64,000 bases of DNA from CAYULW01 sp964445815. Its GTDB lineage: Bacteria; Bacteroidota; Bacteroidia; Flavobacteriales_E; Vicingaceae. The translations under genes and the position numbers were made by a program. This document shows positions 9,816-16,867 of the stretch, one piece after another (within the stretch, counting starts at the first letter, position 1; each line of letters begins with the position of its first letter). The DNA lies in the NCBI GenBank assembly GCA_964445815.1, contig CAYULW010000002.1:1-64000 (forward strand), read 5' to 3'. The notes under the pieces are model-generated. The model saw nothing but the letters and a program-made list of their open reading frames with translations, made no database searches and was not told the origin of the DNA.

Positions 9816-10259
9816 TTATTCATCCAAATTCTTTTCGTAGTCCATTATCTTTTTACGGATATCATCAGACACCAAGATGCTCTCTTTAGTAATGGGATCA
9901 AAACAGACCAAAGTTTGTAAAGCTCTGGAAACAACCAATTCTCGATCCGGCAATTGCACACAGATCACGCTTTCAAACACAAAACTCTTTTTCCCGATTT
10001 TAGGTATACGGGTATAGACGACCAATTGACTGTTGAACAGTATGGGTTTCATAAAGTCAATCTCTATTCTGGCGACCAGTACATTGAATTTATCAATGTC
10101 CACAAAAAGATCAAGCACCTCCTGACAGTATTTGATGCGCGCTTCTTCTAAAAAATTAAGGTAGCGGGCATTGTTCACATGATGCAGGGCATCAAAGTCC
10201 ATAAAGCGCACGCTCAATTGGGTTTGGTGTTTGAATAGGGAGAGATTAATGCTGCTCAT
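9816..10259 (-). CDS. Acyl-CoA thioesterase, hotdog fold (YbgC/FadM type)
   Basis: 147 aa, one hotdog domain. The active-site segment VRFMDFDALHHVNNARYLNFLEEARIKYC matches the 4-hydroxybenzoyl-CoA thioesterase/YbgC pattern, in which the Asp (MDFDALHHVNN) is catalytic. Expected reaction: hydrolysis of acyl-CoA to free acid and CoA in the cytosol; substrate not deducible. Upstream is an unusual 240-bp region with a promoter-like box and a terminator hairpin (10361-10516), so expression could be controlled by attenuation if that RNA is its leader. Confidence 0.9.
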   Translation of the reverse strand: MSSINLSLFKHQTQLSVRFMDFDALHHVNNARYLNFLEEARIKYCQEVLDLFVDIDKFNVLVARIEIDFMKPILFNSQLVVYTRIPKIGKKSFVFESVICVQLPDRELVVSRALQTLVCFDPITKESILVSDDIRKKIMDYEKNLDE

Positions 10260-10360
10260 GGACGCGAAGTTAAGGAAGGCTTCATTTTTATTTCAGATAG
10301 ATCATAAATAAAGCCTCACAAAATTAAAGCTCATTTGTTGATAAATCGGAAAGGCTAAAA

Positions 10361-10502
10361 GAAAAAAAGGAAGACAAACTTCCTAATTTTATATAAAGAT
10401 GTAAAGGCAAAGTAAGCTTTAGGTAGCATGTTGCCATATAGAGTGCAGGAAACCACCTGTTAAGCTTTGCTAAGCCTCGAGTTATTTCGACTCGGGGCTT
10501 TC
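10361..10502 (-). ncRNA. Candidate structured small RNA or attenuated leader
   Basis: Read on the minus strand, this stretch starts just after a TATCTTTG box (10509-10516). It folds into a strong 11-bp hairpin (10472-10500), then a long imperfect stem (GCA-AAGCTT-AAC-AGGT at 10470-10455 with ACCT-A-AAGCTT-ACTT-TGC at 10424-10407), and ends in a GGAAG/CTTCC hairpin followed by seven T (10384-10361). No reading frame explains this conservation-like structure. It could be an independent sRNA of about 140 nt or the 5' leader of the thioesterase gene. On the plus strand the 10472-10500 hairpin followed by T-rich sequence is itself terminator-like, so strand is uncertain. I do not recognise it as SRP RNA, 6S, RNase P or tRNA. 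Confidence 0.4.
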
Positions 10503-10507
10503 CTTTT
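10472..10507 (+). terminator. GC-rich hairpin with T-rich tail
   Basis: An 11-bp stem with one G-T pair (10472-10482 with 10490-10500), a 7-nt loop and the tail TCCTTTTT. It would terminate plus-strand transcripts. It is also the first hairpin of the candidate minus-strand RNA described for this region. Confidence 0.5.
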
Positions 10508-10508
10508 T

Positions 10509-10516
10509 CAAAGATA
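10509..10516 (-). promoter_or_regulatory. TAnnTTTG -7 box (minus strand)
   Basis: The minus strand reads TATCTTTG, a perfect match to the Bacteroidota primary-sigma -7 consensus TAnnTTTG. The -33 region is weak. It would start transcription near 10502, at the 5' edge of the structured region and about 240 nt before the thioesterase start. Confidence 0.45.
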
Positions 10517-10556
10517 AATCTAAAGTTTGTTTTGTAATAATATTATGACAAAACTT

Positions 10557-10686
10557 TGCGTAAAGTTTCTAACAAATAAAATTTTTCAAGATAAAATAAT
10601 CTATATATATTATTGAATATAAGGTTATTGTCTTTGTGTTTCTGTATTGTTAGTATCACAAGTTAGTTGCACAAAAACCTTACGCA
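10557..10686. repeat. MITE-like or attC-like inverted repeat
   Basis: The ends TGCGTAAAGTTT (10557-10568) and AAACCTTACGCA (10675-10686) are complementary at 11 of 12 positions. Just inside them lie CTAAC (10569-10573) and GTTAG (10662-10666). The interior is AT-rich and has no gene. Size (130 bp) fits a miniature transposable element; the inner CTAACAA...GTTAG core also resembles the attC-like sites found elsewhere in the window. No target duplication was recognised. Confidence 0.35.
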
Positions 10687-10732
10687 TAAGCTATTATCAT
10701 ATTAATAAATTTTGGAAACTATATACTATTTT

Positions 10733-10759
10733 TACACTAAATAATATTGATTTAGTGTA
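10733..10759 (+). promoter_or_regulatory. 10-bp hairpin and -7 box ahead of the transposase
   Basis: TACACTAAAT (10733-10742) and ATTTAGTGTA (10750-10759) form a perfect 10-bp inverted repeat with a 7-nt loop. About 15 bp downstream is TATATTTG, a TAnnTTTG -7 box, and the transposase ATG follows at 10798. The palindrome covers the expected -33 region, so it may be an operator; it could also be part of the element's end. Confidence 0.4.
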
Positions 10760-10797
10760 ATTATCTACTTATATTTGTTGGTGTAAATCAAAAGGTT

Positions 10798-11649
10798 ATG
10801 ATAAACACCGACTTCAACAGCATTTTAGACTTACTAAAAGCCTTTCCTAATGAGCAAGCTTGTATTGATCATCTAACTGAACTCAGATGGGATGGAAATG
10901 TGGTTTCTCCATTTGATCCCGAATCAAAAGTCTATAAATGCGCCGGCAATAAATACCGATGCAAGAACACAAAGAAATATTTTAATGTAAAGACGAATAC
11001 CTTATTTGATAATACTAAGGTTGAGCTTCAGAAGTGGTTTATTGCTATTTGGTTGGTCACATCACATAAGAAGGGGATAAGTTCTTTACAATTAAGCCGG
11101 GACCTAGGAGTTACACAAAAGACTGCATGGTTTATTCTCCAGAGAATTAGAAACTGTTTTGGTTTGCCAGACGATTCTGATAAGCTAGAGGGAGAAGTTG
11201 AAGTAGATGAAACCTATGTAGGAGGTAAGATGGCTAATAGGAGTAAGGCTATAAGAGCGAACAAAGACTTTGACACCAAAGACAAGTATAGGAAATCTAC
11301 CGTTGTGGGAATGGTTGAAAGAGGCGGTGAAATACGGGTCCGGCATATTGGAAACAATTCTGAGTATTGTTTATTACCACCAATCATAGAGCATATTTCG
11401 CCGGATGCCACGATATACACCGATGAATGGAGAGGATACAGAAGTTTAAAAATGGAGTATGCTCATAGCACCGTAAAACACAATGCCGGCCAATATGTAG
11501 ATGGGAGCGCTCACACGAATTCAATAGAGTCATTTTGGGCGATACTAAAGAGAGGTATCTACGGCATTTATCACTTTACAAGCCGGAAGCATCTACATTA
11601 TTACATAGACGAGTTTGTGTTTAGATACAATTCAAGATTCATAACCTAG
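10798..11649 (+). CDS. IS1595-family transposase
   Basis: 283 aa, full length. An N-terminal zinc-ribbon-like region (KVYKCAGNKYRCKNTKKYF) and a helix-turn-helix segment (LQLSRDLGVTQKTAWFILQRI) precede the DDE-type catalytic core: DETYVGGK, YTDEWRGYRSL, and NSIESFWAILKRGIYGIYH with its conserved C-terminal YHFTSRKHL...FRYNSR. This order is typical of IS1595/ISXO2-like transposases. No frameshift or stop is seen, so it may be active. I could not define terminal inverted repeats with confidence: the 8-bp AGGTTATG/CATAACCT pair at the gene edges coincides with the start and stop regions and is probably chance. Confidence 0.92.
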   Translation: MINTDFNSILDLLKAFPNEQACIDHLTELRWDGNVVSPFDPESKVYKCAGNKYRCKNTKKYFNVKTNTLFDNTKVELQKWFIAIWLVTSHKKGISSLQLSRDLGVTQKTAWFILQRIRNCFGLPDDSDKLEGEVEVDETYVGGKMANRSKAIRANKDFDTKDKYRKSTVVGMVERGGEIRVRHIGNNSEYCLLPPIIEHISPDATIYTDEWRGYRSLKMEYAHSTVKHNAGQYVDGSAHTNSIESFWAILKRGIYGIYHFTSRKHLHYYIDEFVFRYNSRFIT

Positions 11650-11714
11650 TCTCATAGATTTAATTTACTTTTAACGAACTTAGAAAATCGACTAACCTAT
11701 AAAGAACTAATAGG

Positions 11715-12809
11715 ATGACAGATATTGAAAAGACTTCACAATTTCTATTTTACAATAATGATCAGGGAAATATAAGAGTCCAGGTAATACTTGGAGATGA
11801 GACAGTTTGGGTAACACAAAAGTCAATGGCCGAAATATTTGATGTGGATAAATCAGGTATTTCTAGGCATCTAAAAAATATTTTTGATGAAGGAGAACTT
11901 GATAAAGAATCAGTTGTTGCAAAAAATGCAACAACTGGAGACGATGGGAAAACATATCAAGTTGAGTTTTATAACCTTGATGCTATTATATCGGTTGGTT
12001 ATCGTGTAAATTCTCAAAAAGCAACCTCTTTTAGAATTTGGGCCACCACAATACTAAAAGAATATCTTGTTAAAGGGTTCACATTAGATGATGATAGGCT
12101 GAAACAAGGGAAGGTACTATTTGGAAAAGATTACTTCAATGAACTTGTTGAACGAGTTCGAGAAATCAGAGCTTCTGAGAGAAGGTTTTATCAGAAGATA
12201 ACAGACATATATGCTCAATGTAGTATCGATTATGATCCTAAATCTAAAATAACACAGGACTTTTTTGCTACGGTACAGAATAAACTTGAATTTGCTATAA
12301 CTCATCATACTGCATCTGAATTAATAAAACTTAGAGCTAACGCATCTAAGCCAAATATGGGGCTTACAAGCTGGAAAAATGAAAAGAGTGGAGGTAAGAT
12401 TCTAAAGTCTGATGTATCTGTTGCTAAGAATTACCTTAAGGAAAATGAAATTAGCGAATTGAATCTATTGGTAAACATGTATCTTGATTATGCAGAATTA
12501 CAAGCTAATAAGAATGTAGCTATGAGAATGAAGGATTGGGTTAATAAACTAAATTCTTTCCTTCAATTTAATGAGTATGATCTACTTAATAATGCTGGAA
12601 AAGTAAGGGCTAGTGTAGCTAAGAAATTTGCTGAATCCCAATTTGAAAAATTTAGAGTGATTCAAGATAGAGAGTTTGAATCTGATTTTGATAGGGTAGT
12701 TAAAAGAGTTATAGCAAAGGAATCTATTAAAGAAGAGGTTAAAGAACTATCTTCTTTTGATCAGAGTCTAAAGAAAGGACTTGATTACAATCCTAAAAAG
12801 GAAAAGTAA
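11715..12809 (+). CDS. RhuM-family protein
   Basis: 364 aa. The N-terminal ~120 residues match the RhuM (virulence-associated, KilA-N-like DNA-binding) domain: VTQKSMAEIFDVDKSGISRHLKNIF, then YNLDAIISVGYRVNSQKATSFRIWAT and LVKGFTLDDDRLK. The rest is helical and includes a lysine-rich conserved segment with LYLDYAELQANKNVAMRMKDWV. RhuM genes are commonly carried on mobile elements; the molecular role is not established. It lies 65 bp after the IS1595 transposase on the same strand and may be a passenger or a neighbour on an older island. Codon use is more AT-rich than that of the genes on either side of the pocket. Confidence 0.88.
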   Translation: MTDIEKTSQFLFYNNDQGNIRVQVILGDETVWVTQKSMAEIFDVDKSGISRHLKNIFDEGELDKESVVAKNATTGDDGKTYQVEFYNLDAIISVGYRVNSQKATSFRIWATTILKEYLVKGFTLDDDRLKQGKVLFGKDYFNELVERVREIRASERRFYQKITDIYAQCSIDYDPKSKITQDFFATVQNKLEFAITHHTASELIKLRANASKPNMGLTSWKNEKSGGKILKSDVSVAKNYLKENEISELNLLVNMYLDYAELQANKNVAMRMKDWVNKLNSFLQFNEYDLLNNAGKVRASVAKKFAESQFEKFRVIQDREFESDFDRVVKRVIAKESIKEEVKELSSFDQSLKKGLDYNPKKEK

Positions 12810-12830
12810 GTGGTCGAATTTGACCACTTT
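12808..12830. terminator. Bidirectional terminator hairpin
   Basis: AAGTGGTC (12808-12815) pairs with GACCACTT (12822-12829) around a 6-nt loop. It overlaps the RhuM stop codon and lies between two converging genes. On the minus strand a T-rich tract (ACTTTTCCTTTTT) follows, so it mainly suits leftward transcripts from the 12837 gene. Confidence 0.5.
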
Positions 12831-12836
12831 AAAGAA

Positions 12837-13217
12837 CTATAACTTAAATACTGAATCAAGTTTAAGTCCATTATGCTTCATCCACATTCCAATAAAGTAG
12901 AAGGCGCCGGTTAAGATCAATAACCACATAATTTCTTCATCTCCCTTTTGGGTTCCATAAGCCGTTAGAAATGTCAATAGTGCTACTATTGTACCAAACA
13001 CTTTAATAGAAAGCTTCTTTGAAGGTGCTATTCTATATGATAATACTCCTAACTCCCTAGATATAATAGCACAAGCGATATAGCTAAAAAGAATTGAATG
13101 GATATGAGTTTTATAAGCAATACAAAGAATAAATAGTAGGGGTATAAATAGCACAAGAGAGGTCCATCTTAATAATTTCCCGAATGGTGATAACCAAAAA
13201 TTTGTTTCTTGAGACAT
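12837..13217 (-). CDS. Small multi-pass membrane protein, unknown function
   Basis: 126 aa from ATG 13217 (MSQETNFWLSPFGKLLRWTSL). An upstream in-frame extension to 13316 exists but is hydrophilic and looks like non-coding sequence. Four hydrophobic stretches are visible (about 18-35, 40-57, 70-88, 97-112). I do not recognise the family. It sits alone between the RhuM gene and a 358-bp intergenic region and is probably part of the accessory pocket. Confidence 0.6.
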   Translation of the reverse strand: MSQETNFWLSPFGKLLRWTSLVLFIPLLFILCIAYKTHIHSILFSYIACAIISRELGVLSYRIAPSKKLSIKVFGTIVALLTFLTAYGTQKGDEEIMWLLILTGAFYFIGMWMKHNGLKLDSVFKL

Positions 13218-13575
13218 GGCTTTAGCATTTAGCCTTCCGTCCCAAGAAGGGTCTGTTCTAAATGGCGAGCATGGGACTACAAGTATATCTCTGTCGAGGC
13301 ACTGGTATACCCACATTAAAACACACTTCAGCCCACGCTCATGTCGAGAGCATTGGCAGGTTGCGTTCCATAATGTGTTAAAAATTACCAGTTTTCGACA
13401 GTGGAACTACACTTGCGCTTGCGTAACTATTTCATCCCAAATTTAAGAAATAAAAAAAGCGCTAAGAAAGCGCTTCTAAAATGCCCATTAAATAAAATTT
13501 TGTGTAATCAAGTATATAGTTTCCTAAAATTTTTAGTATTATTGTGATATCAAAATAATATCAAAATAAATAATC
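13218..13575. other. Intergenic region, no gene seen
   Basis: 358 bp less AT-rich than the neighbouring pocket, with no convincing reading frame. It holds several short stem-like words and a perfect hairpin (13457-13475, AAGCGCT/AGCGCTT with AAGAA loop). On the minus strand that hairpin is followed by TTTTTTTA, a textbook leftward terminator with no leftward gene to its right, suggesting a lost gene. Just before the SPFH gene there is a tandem TATCAAAATAA direct repeat (about 13547-13568). Confidence 0.5.
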
Positions 13576-14424
13576 ATGGAAGAAAAAATAGCGAAACCCA
13601 GTTCGGGGTATTTAATGTTAACGGTTGTATTGCTCATATTCGGGCTATGTCTGTTTGGTTTTATCGGATTGCGCAATCCTTTGTTTGCTCTTCTTTTACT
13701 TTTTGATCTTTTCATGTGCATCGGCTTCTTTTTTGTTTATCCTAACGGTTCACGTGTATTGACCCTGTTTGGAGAGTACAAGGGAACGGTGAAAGAGCAT
13801 GGTTTTTACTGGGTGAATCCCTTTTATGTGCGCAAAAAAATTTCACTTAGAGCCAGAAATTTTGACAGTGAACGCTTAAAAGTGAACGATAAATTGGGTA
13901 ATCCCATTATCATTAGTGTGATCTTGGTGTGGCGGGTAAGAGAAACCTATAAAGCGGCATTTGAGGTCGACATTTATGAGAACTTTGTGCGTGTGCAAAC
14001 AGATGCAGCAGTTAGAAAATTAGCCAACATGTATGCTTATGACAATTTCGACGATGAAAACGAAGTGACATTACGCAGTGGCATGGAAGAGATCAATGAA
14101 GCTTTGGAAAGAGAAGTGGCGGAGCGTTTAGAAATAGCAGGGATAGAAGTCTTAGAGGCGCGTATCGGTTATTTGGCTTATGCTCAGGAAATCGCCAGTG
14201 CCATGTTGAGAAGACAACAAGCCACGGCCATAGTCGCAGCAAGAATGAAAATTGTTGAAGGTGCGGTATGGATGGTAGAAGAGGCCTTGAATCAATTGAA
14301 CAACAGACAGATTGTTGAAATGGATGAAGAGAAAAAGGCGGCCATGGTCAGTAATCTATTGACCGTACTGTGTGCAGATAAAGATGCTTCTCCTGTTATT
14401 AATACAGGAACCTTAAACCATTAA
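13576..14424 (+). CDS. SPFH/Band 7 domain membrane protein
   Basis: 282 aa. Two hydrophobic helices at the N-terminus (about 15-60) are followed by an SPFH (stomatin/prohibitin/flotillin) domain: VLTLFGEYKGTVKEHGFYWVNPFY, RARNFDSERLKVNDKLGNPIIIS, VVWR-like ILVWRVRETYKAAFEV and AVRKLANMYAYD. A helical C-terminus (EARIGYLAYAQEIASAMLRRQQA) completes it. This subgroup is usually found with a tiny DUF4177 gene and an Arc-like gene, exactly as here. Likely a scaffold in membrane microdomains; partner unknown. Confidence 0.9.
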   Translation: MEEKIAKPSSGYLMLTVVLLIFGLCLFGFIGLRNPLFALLLLFDLFMCIGFFFVYPNGSRVLTLFGEYKGTVKEHGFYWVNPFYVRKKISLRARNFDSERLKVNDKLGNPIIISVILVWRVRETYKAAFEVDIYENFVRVQTDAAVRKLANMYAYDNFDDENEVTLRSGMEEINEALEREVAERLEIAGIEVLEARIGYLAYAQEIASAMLRRQQATAIVAARMKIVEGAVWMVEEALNQLNNRQIVEMDEEKKAAMVSNLLTVLCADKDASPVINTGTLNH

Positions 14425-14428
14425 GAGC

Positions 14429-14578
14429 ATGAGACAATACAAAATATTAAAAAAGGGTGTTTTTGAGACACAGACCAAATTTGAAGAGCGCCTGAACAGT
14501 GAGTCTCTACAAGGATGGAAGGCCATCTCCATAAGTGCACAAGGGGCACAGATGGTCGTCCTTCTGGAAAAAGCCTAG
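14429..14578 (+). CDS. Tiny DUF4177-like protein
   Basis: 49 aa, too short for most gene callers. It starts at ATG 14429, 4 bp after the SPFH stop: MRQYKILKKG, then a middle TKFEERLNSESLQGWKAISIS and a terminal MVVLLEKA. This length and the pattern LNxxxxxGWxxxS...VLLEK fit the DUF4177 ferredoxin-like mini-domain. Tight spacing on both sides shows that it is part of the SPFH operon. Function unknown. Confidence 0.7.
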   Translation: MRQYKILKKGVFETQTKFEERLNSESLQGWKAISISAQGAQMVVLLEKA

Positions 14579-14585
14579 ATTGCGT

Positions 14586-14750
14586 ATGGCAAAGAAAAAA
14601 GCATTTGCCTTAAGACTGGATCCTGAAGTGCTGAAAGCAGTTGAGAAATGGGCTGCTGATGAGTTTCGAAGTACGAACGGGCAATTGGAATGGATGATTG
14701 TCCAGCAACTCAAAAAGGAGGGAAGGTATAAACCCAAATCCAGTGGCTAG
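14586..14750 (+). CDS. Arc-like ribbon-helix-helix protein
   Basis: 54 aa from ATG 14586; the longer open frame upstream overlaps the DUF4177 gene. MAKKKAFALRLDPEVLKAVE is a ribbon-helix-helix strand plus helix A, and WAADEFRSTNGQLEWMIVQQL is helix B, as in Arc/MetJ-type regulators and in the Arc-family proteins found beside SPFH genes. It may dimerise and bind DNA, perhaps autoregulating this three-gene operon, or act as an adaptor for the SPFH protein. Its end overlaps the convergent dehydratase gene by 4 bp. Confidence 0.78.
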   Translation: MAKKKAFALRLDPEVLKAVEKWAADEFRSTNGQLEWMIVQQLKKEGRYKPKSSG

Positions 14751-15688
14751 AGGGAATTAAAATAAGCATCGAGGTCAACGTTGCCACCGCTTAGTATAAC
14801 ACCGACTTTTTGTCCTTTGAACAGTTCTTTTTGTTTTAGAATGGCTGCCAGAGGAACCGCACAAGAAGGCTCTACGATGATTTTCATGCGCTCCCAGATG
14901 AATCGCATGGCCGTTTTAATCTCAAGGTCTGTGACTTCGATAATGTCTTTCACAGCGGATTGAATAATCTGGAAGTTCAACTCTCCGAGATTGGTCAATA
15001 AGCCATCCGCAATGGTATCGGTGTTTGCATTCACTTCTCTTTGACCGCTCTTCAATGAGCGAATGGCATCGTTTGCGCCTTCGGGTTCTCCGGCATAAAC
15101 AGGAAGATTATTTCCAAAATGCTGTACAGATAAGAGGGTGCCTGCCAGTAAGCCGCCTCCGCCAACAGGGCAGATGATGGCATCTAAATCAGGTACTTCT
15201 TCAATGAGTTCTTTCGCACAAGTGGCCTGTCCGGTGATGATGTGCGGATGGTCATAAGGCGGAATGAACAGGGCATGGTTTTTCGCCTGAATGCGTTCTA
15301 CTGCTTCCTGTCTTGCTTGAATATTGGCTTCACAAAAGTGAACTTCAGCACCATAAGCTTTTACGGCTTCTACTTTCACTTTCGGGGCGTTTTCGGGCAT
15401 GACGACCACAGCTTTAATGCCCAATAATTTGGCTGCTAAAGCCACAGCTTGCGCATGGTTACCTGAAGAATGCGTTATGACACCTCTCTGTCGTTCGGAT
15501 GCATTAAGTTGAGAAAGAGCATAGGTTGCTCCTCGCATTTTAAATGCCCCGATCTTTTGAAGGTTTTCACATTTGAAATGCAGTTTTGCTTGGCTTAACT
15601 CATCAAGATAGCTGCTAGTCAGAACCGGAGTACGGTGGATATGGGCTTGGATGATTTGATGAGCCTGAGTGATTTCTGCCTTATTCAT
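14747..15688 (-). CDS. PLP-dependent threonine/serine dehydratase or serine racemase
   Basis: 313 aa, fold-type II PLP enzyme without a C-terminal ACT regulatory domain. Visible features: the PLP lysine in KIGAFKMRGA, the substrate loop SSGNHAQAVA, VVVMPENAPKVKVEAVKAYGAE, the glycine-rich phosphate loop VGGGGLLAG and a late LSGGNVDL. Short length fits catabolic threonine ammonia-lyase, threo-3-hydroxyaspartate dehydratase or serine racemase; sequence alone does not separate these. Acts in the cytosol. Confidence 0.9.
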   Translation of the reverse strand: MNKAEITQAHQIIQAHIHRTPVLTSSYLDELSQAKLHFKCENLQKIGAFKMRGATYALSQLNASERQRGVITHSSGNHAQAVALAAKLLGIKAVVVMPENAPKVKVEAVKAYGAEVHFCEANIQARQEAVERIQAKNHALFIPPYDHPHIITGQATCAKELIEEVPDLDAIICPVGGGGLLAGTLLSVQHFGNNLPVYAGEPEGANDAIRSLKSGQREVNANTDTIADGLLTNLGELNFQIIQSAVKDIIEVTDLEIKTAMRFIWERMKIIVEPSCAVPLAAILKQKELFKGQKVGVILSGGNVDLDAYFNSL

Positions 15689-15731
15689 GGCCTAAAATTA
15701 AGCGGATAGAATGAATGTTCATGAACATCTT

Positions 15732-16415
15732 TTAAGGTAAGACAATTGGGCCGATAAGTTTCATCCACAAAACATAACCGGAACTTCCACCAATAAGGCC
15801 TGCTAAAATAAAGTTGATCCTGTGTTTAGCCGGTATAAGTTGAAAGAGCACCCCAAAGGCAATTAAAGCACAAATCACAGCTGTAAAGATGGGCACTGTT
15901 CCTTCCCAATAATTCAGGAGTTTTGAAATACGCAGTTCATCTCCTCCAAAAAAGGAAGGGGCATCAAAGTAAAGTCCTTGAATGATCGACATAAAAAGAT
16001 TAAACACGGAACGAAGACAGAAGAGAGCTAAAAAGACGGCCATCCAATCGGGAAATTGGAATGCGCTTTTGGTATGCTTCTTTTTTCGGAAGAATAGTAA
16101 TGTTAGCCCAATTAAACTAATGAGAAGGGTAGAAGCAGGCCCTGCAAGTAGTATCGACAATTCATCTCTTTCGACTTGATCAGCACCTACTTCTTGTTCA
16201 ATCTGTTCGGACTGGTGGTAAAGCATGTGATCAAAATGCAATGCTGTGTCATATCCCAAAGACTCGGCCATCAAGATGTGACCGTATTCATGGCTGATGG
16301 TGCCAATTGCTGTAAAGAGGATAAAGCCGCAAGTAAAAAGCAGAATGTCTTTGAGATTAAAACAGTTCTGCACTGATGCGCTTACTTTTTGAACTTTAAT
16401 CCAATGAATCGCCAT
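15732..16415 (-). CDS. Membrane-embedded M50-like zinc metalloprotease
   Basis: 227 aa with about six hydrophobic segments. The second helix carries TISHEYGHILMAESLGY, an HExxH zinc site (HEYGH) within the membrane as in site-2 proteases; a further FDAPSFFGGDELRI loop follows. I see no clear second-ligand NPDG motif, so catalytic competence is uncertain. It overlaps the DinB-like gene upstream by 20 bp on the same strand, indicating an operon. Confidence 0.75.
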   Translation of the reverse strand: MAIHWIKVQKVSASVQNCFNLKDILLFTCGFILFTAIGTISHEYGHILMAESLGYDTALHFDHMLYHQSEQIEQEVGADQVERDELSILLAGPASTLLISLIGLTLLFFRKKKHTKSAFQFPDWMAVFLALFCLRSVFNLFMSIIQGLYFDAPSFFGGDELRISKLLNYWEGTVPIFTAVICALIAFGVLFQLIPAKHRINFILAGLIGGSSGYVLWMKLIGPIVLP

Positions 16416-16866
16416 TTAAATTTTGATTTCGATCAACTTTGCCTGTATTGATTTTTGCTTTCATAAAATTTTCGCCTTTTACAGGTTCTCCTGCTAATCT
16501 TCTTAACAGAGCAAGTTGTCCAATGTGTGTCATGACATCTGTTAAAGGACCTTGAAGTATCGTTTTTTGTTGATTGATATCCACTTGATACTTCAATAAA
16601 AGTTGATCAATGTCATACAAAATGGCATGAAAACGATTCACTTCATCTTGCCAGCTTAATGCTTCAGGTGCCGGAATTCTATCCTGATGATTTTCGTTCA
16701 GCCTTGTTTTCGCATAGAGCAGTACATGGCACATATGATTTAAAATTTGTTTTGGTGTTCTTACTCCGCTTCCGGATTCAAAGTTTTCAAAGCTTTGAGG
16801 CGCTTCATAGATGGCTTTTTGAAAGCGATAAGCCAGACTTGCCAGATAATGTCTCAATACTTCCAT
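16396..16866 (-). CDS. DinB-like superfamily protein
   Basis: 156 aa from ATG 16866 (MEVLRHYLASLAYRF); the frame opens earlier but the extra residues run into the neighbouring gene. A four-helix pattern with ILNHMCHVLLYAKTRL, WQDEVNRFHAILYDIDQLL and DVMTHIGQLALLRRLAG suggests the DinB/YfiT metal-binding bundle. The expected metal histidines are those of HMCH and THIG. Function unknown, possibly thiol-linked chemistry as in other family members. It overlaps the protease gene by 20 bp. Confidence 0.72.
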   Translation of the reverse strand: MEVLRHYLASLAYRFQKAIYEAPQSFENFESGSGVRTPKQILNHMCHVLLYAKTRLNENHQDRIPAPEALSWQDEVNRFHAILYDIDQLLLKYQVDINQQKTILQGPLTDVMTHIGQLALLRRLAGEPVKGENFMKAKINTGKVDRNQNLNGDSLD

Positions 16867-16867
16867 T

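Noticed and set aside
10472..10500. A tRNA T-arm in the hairpin with loop TATTTCG
   Set aside because: The loop does not match TTCRANY and no acceptor, D or anticodon arms are found around it.
10793..11648. AGGTTATG and CATAACCT as terminal repeats of the IS1595 element
   Set aside because: Only 8 bp, and they overlap the start and stop of the transposase gene; IS ends should lie outside it.
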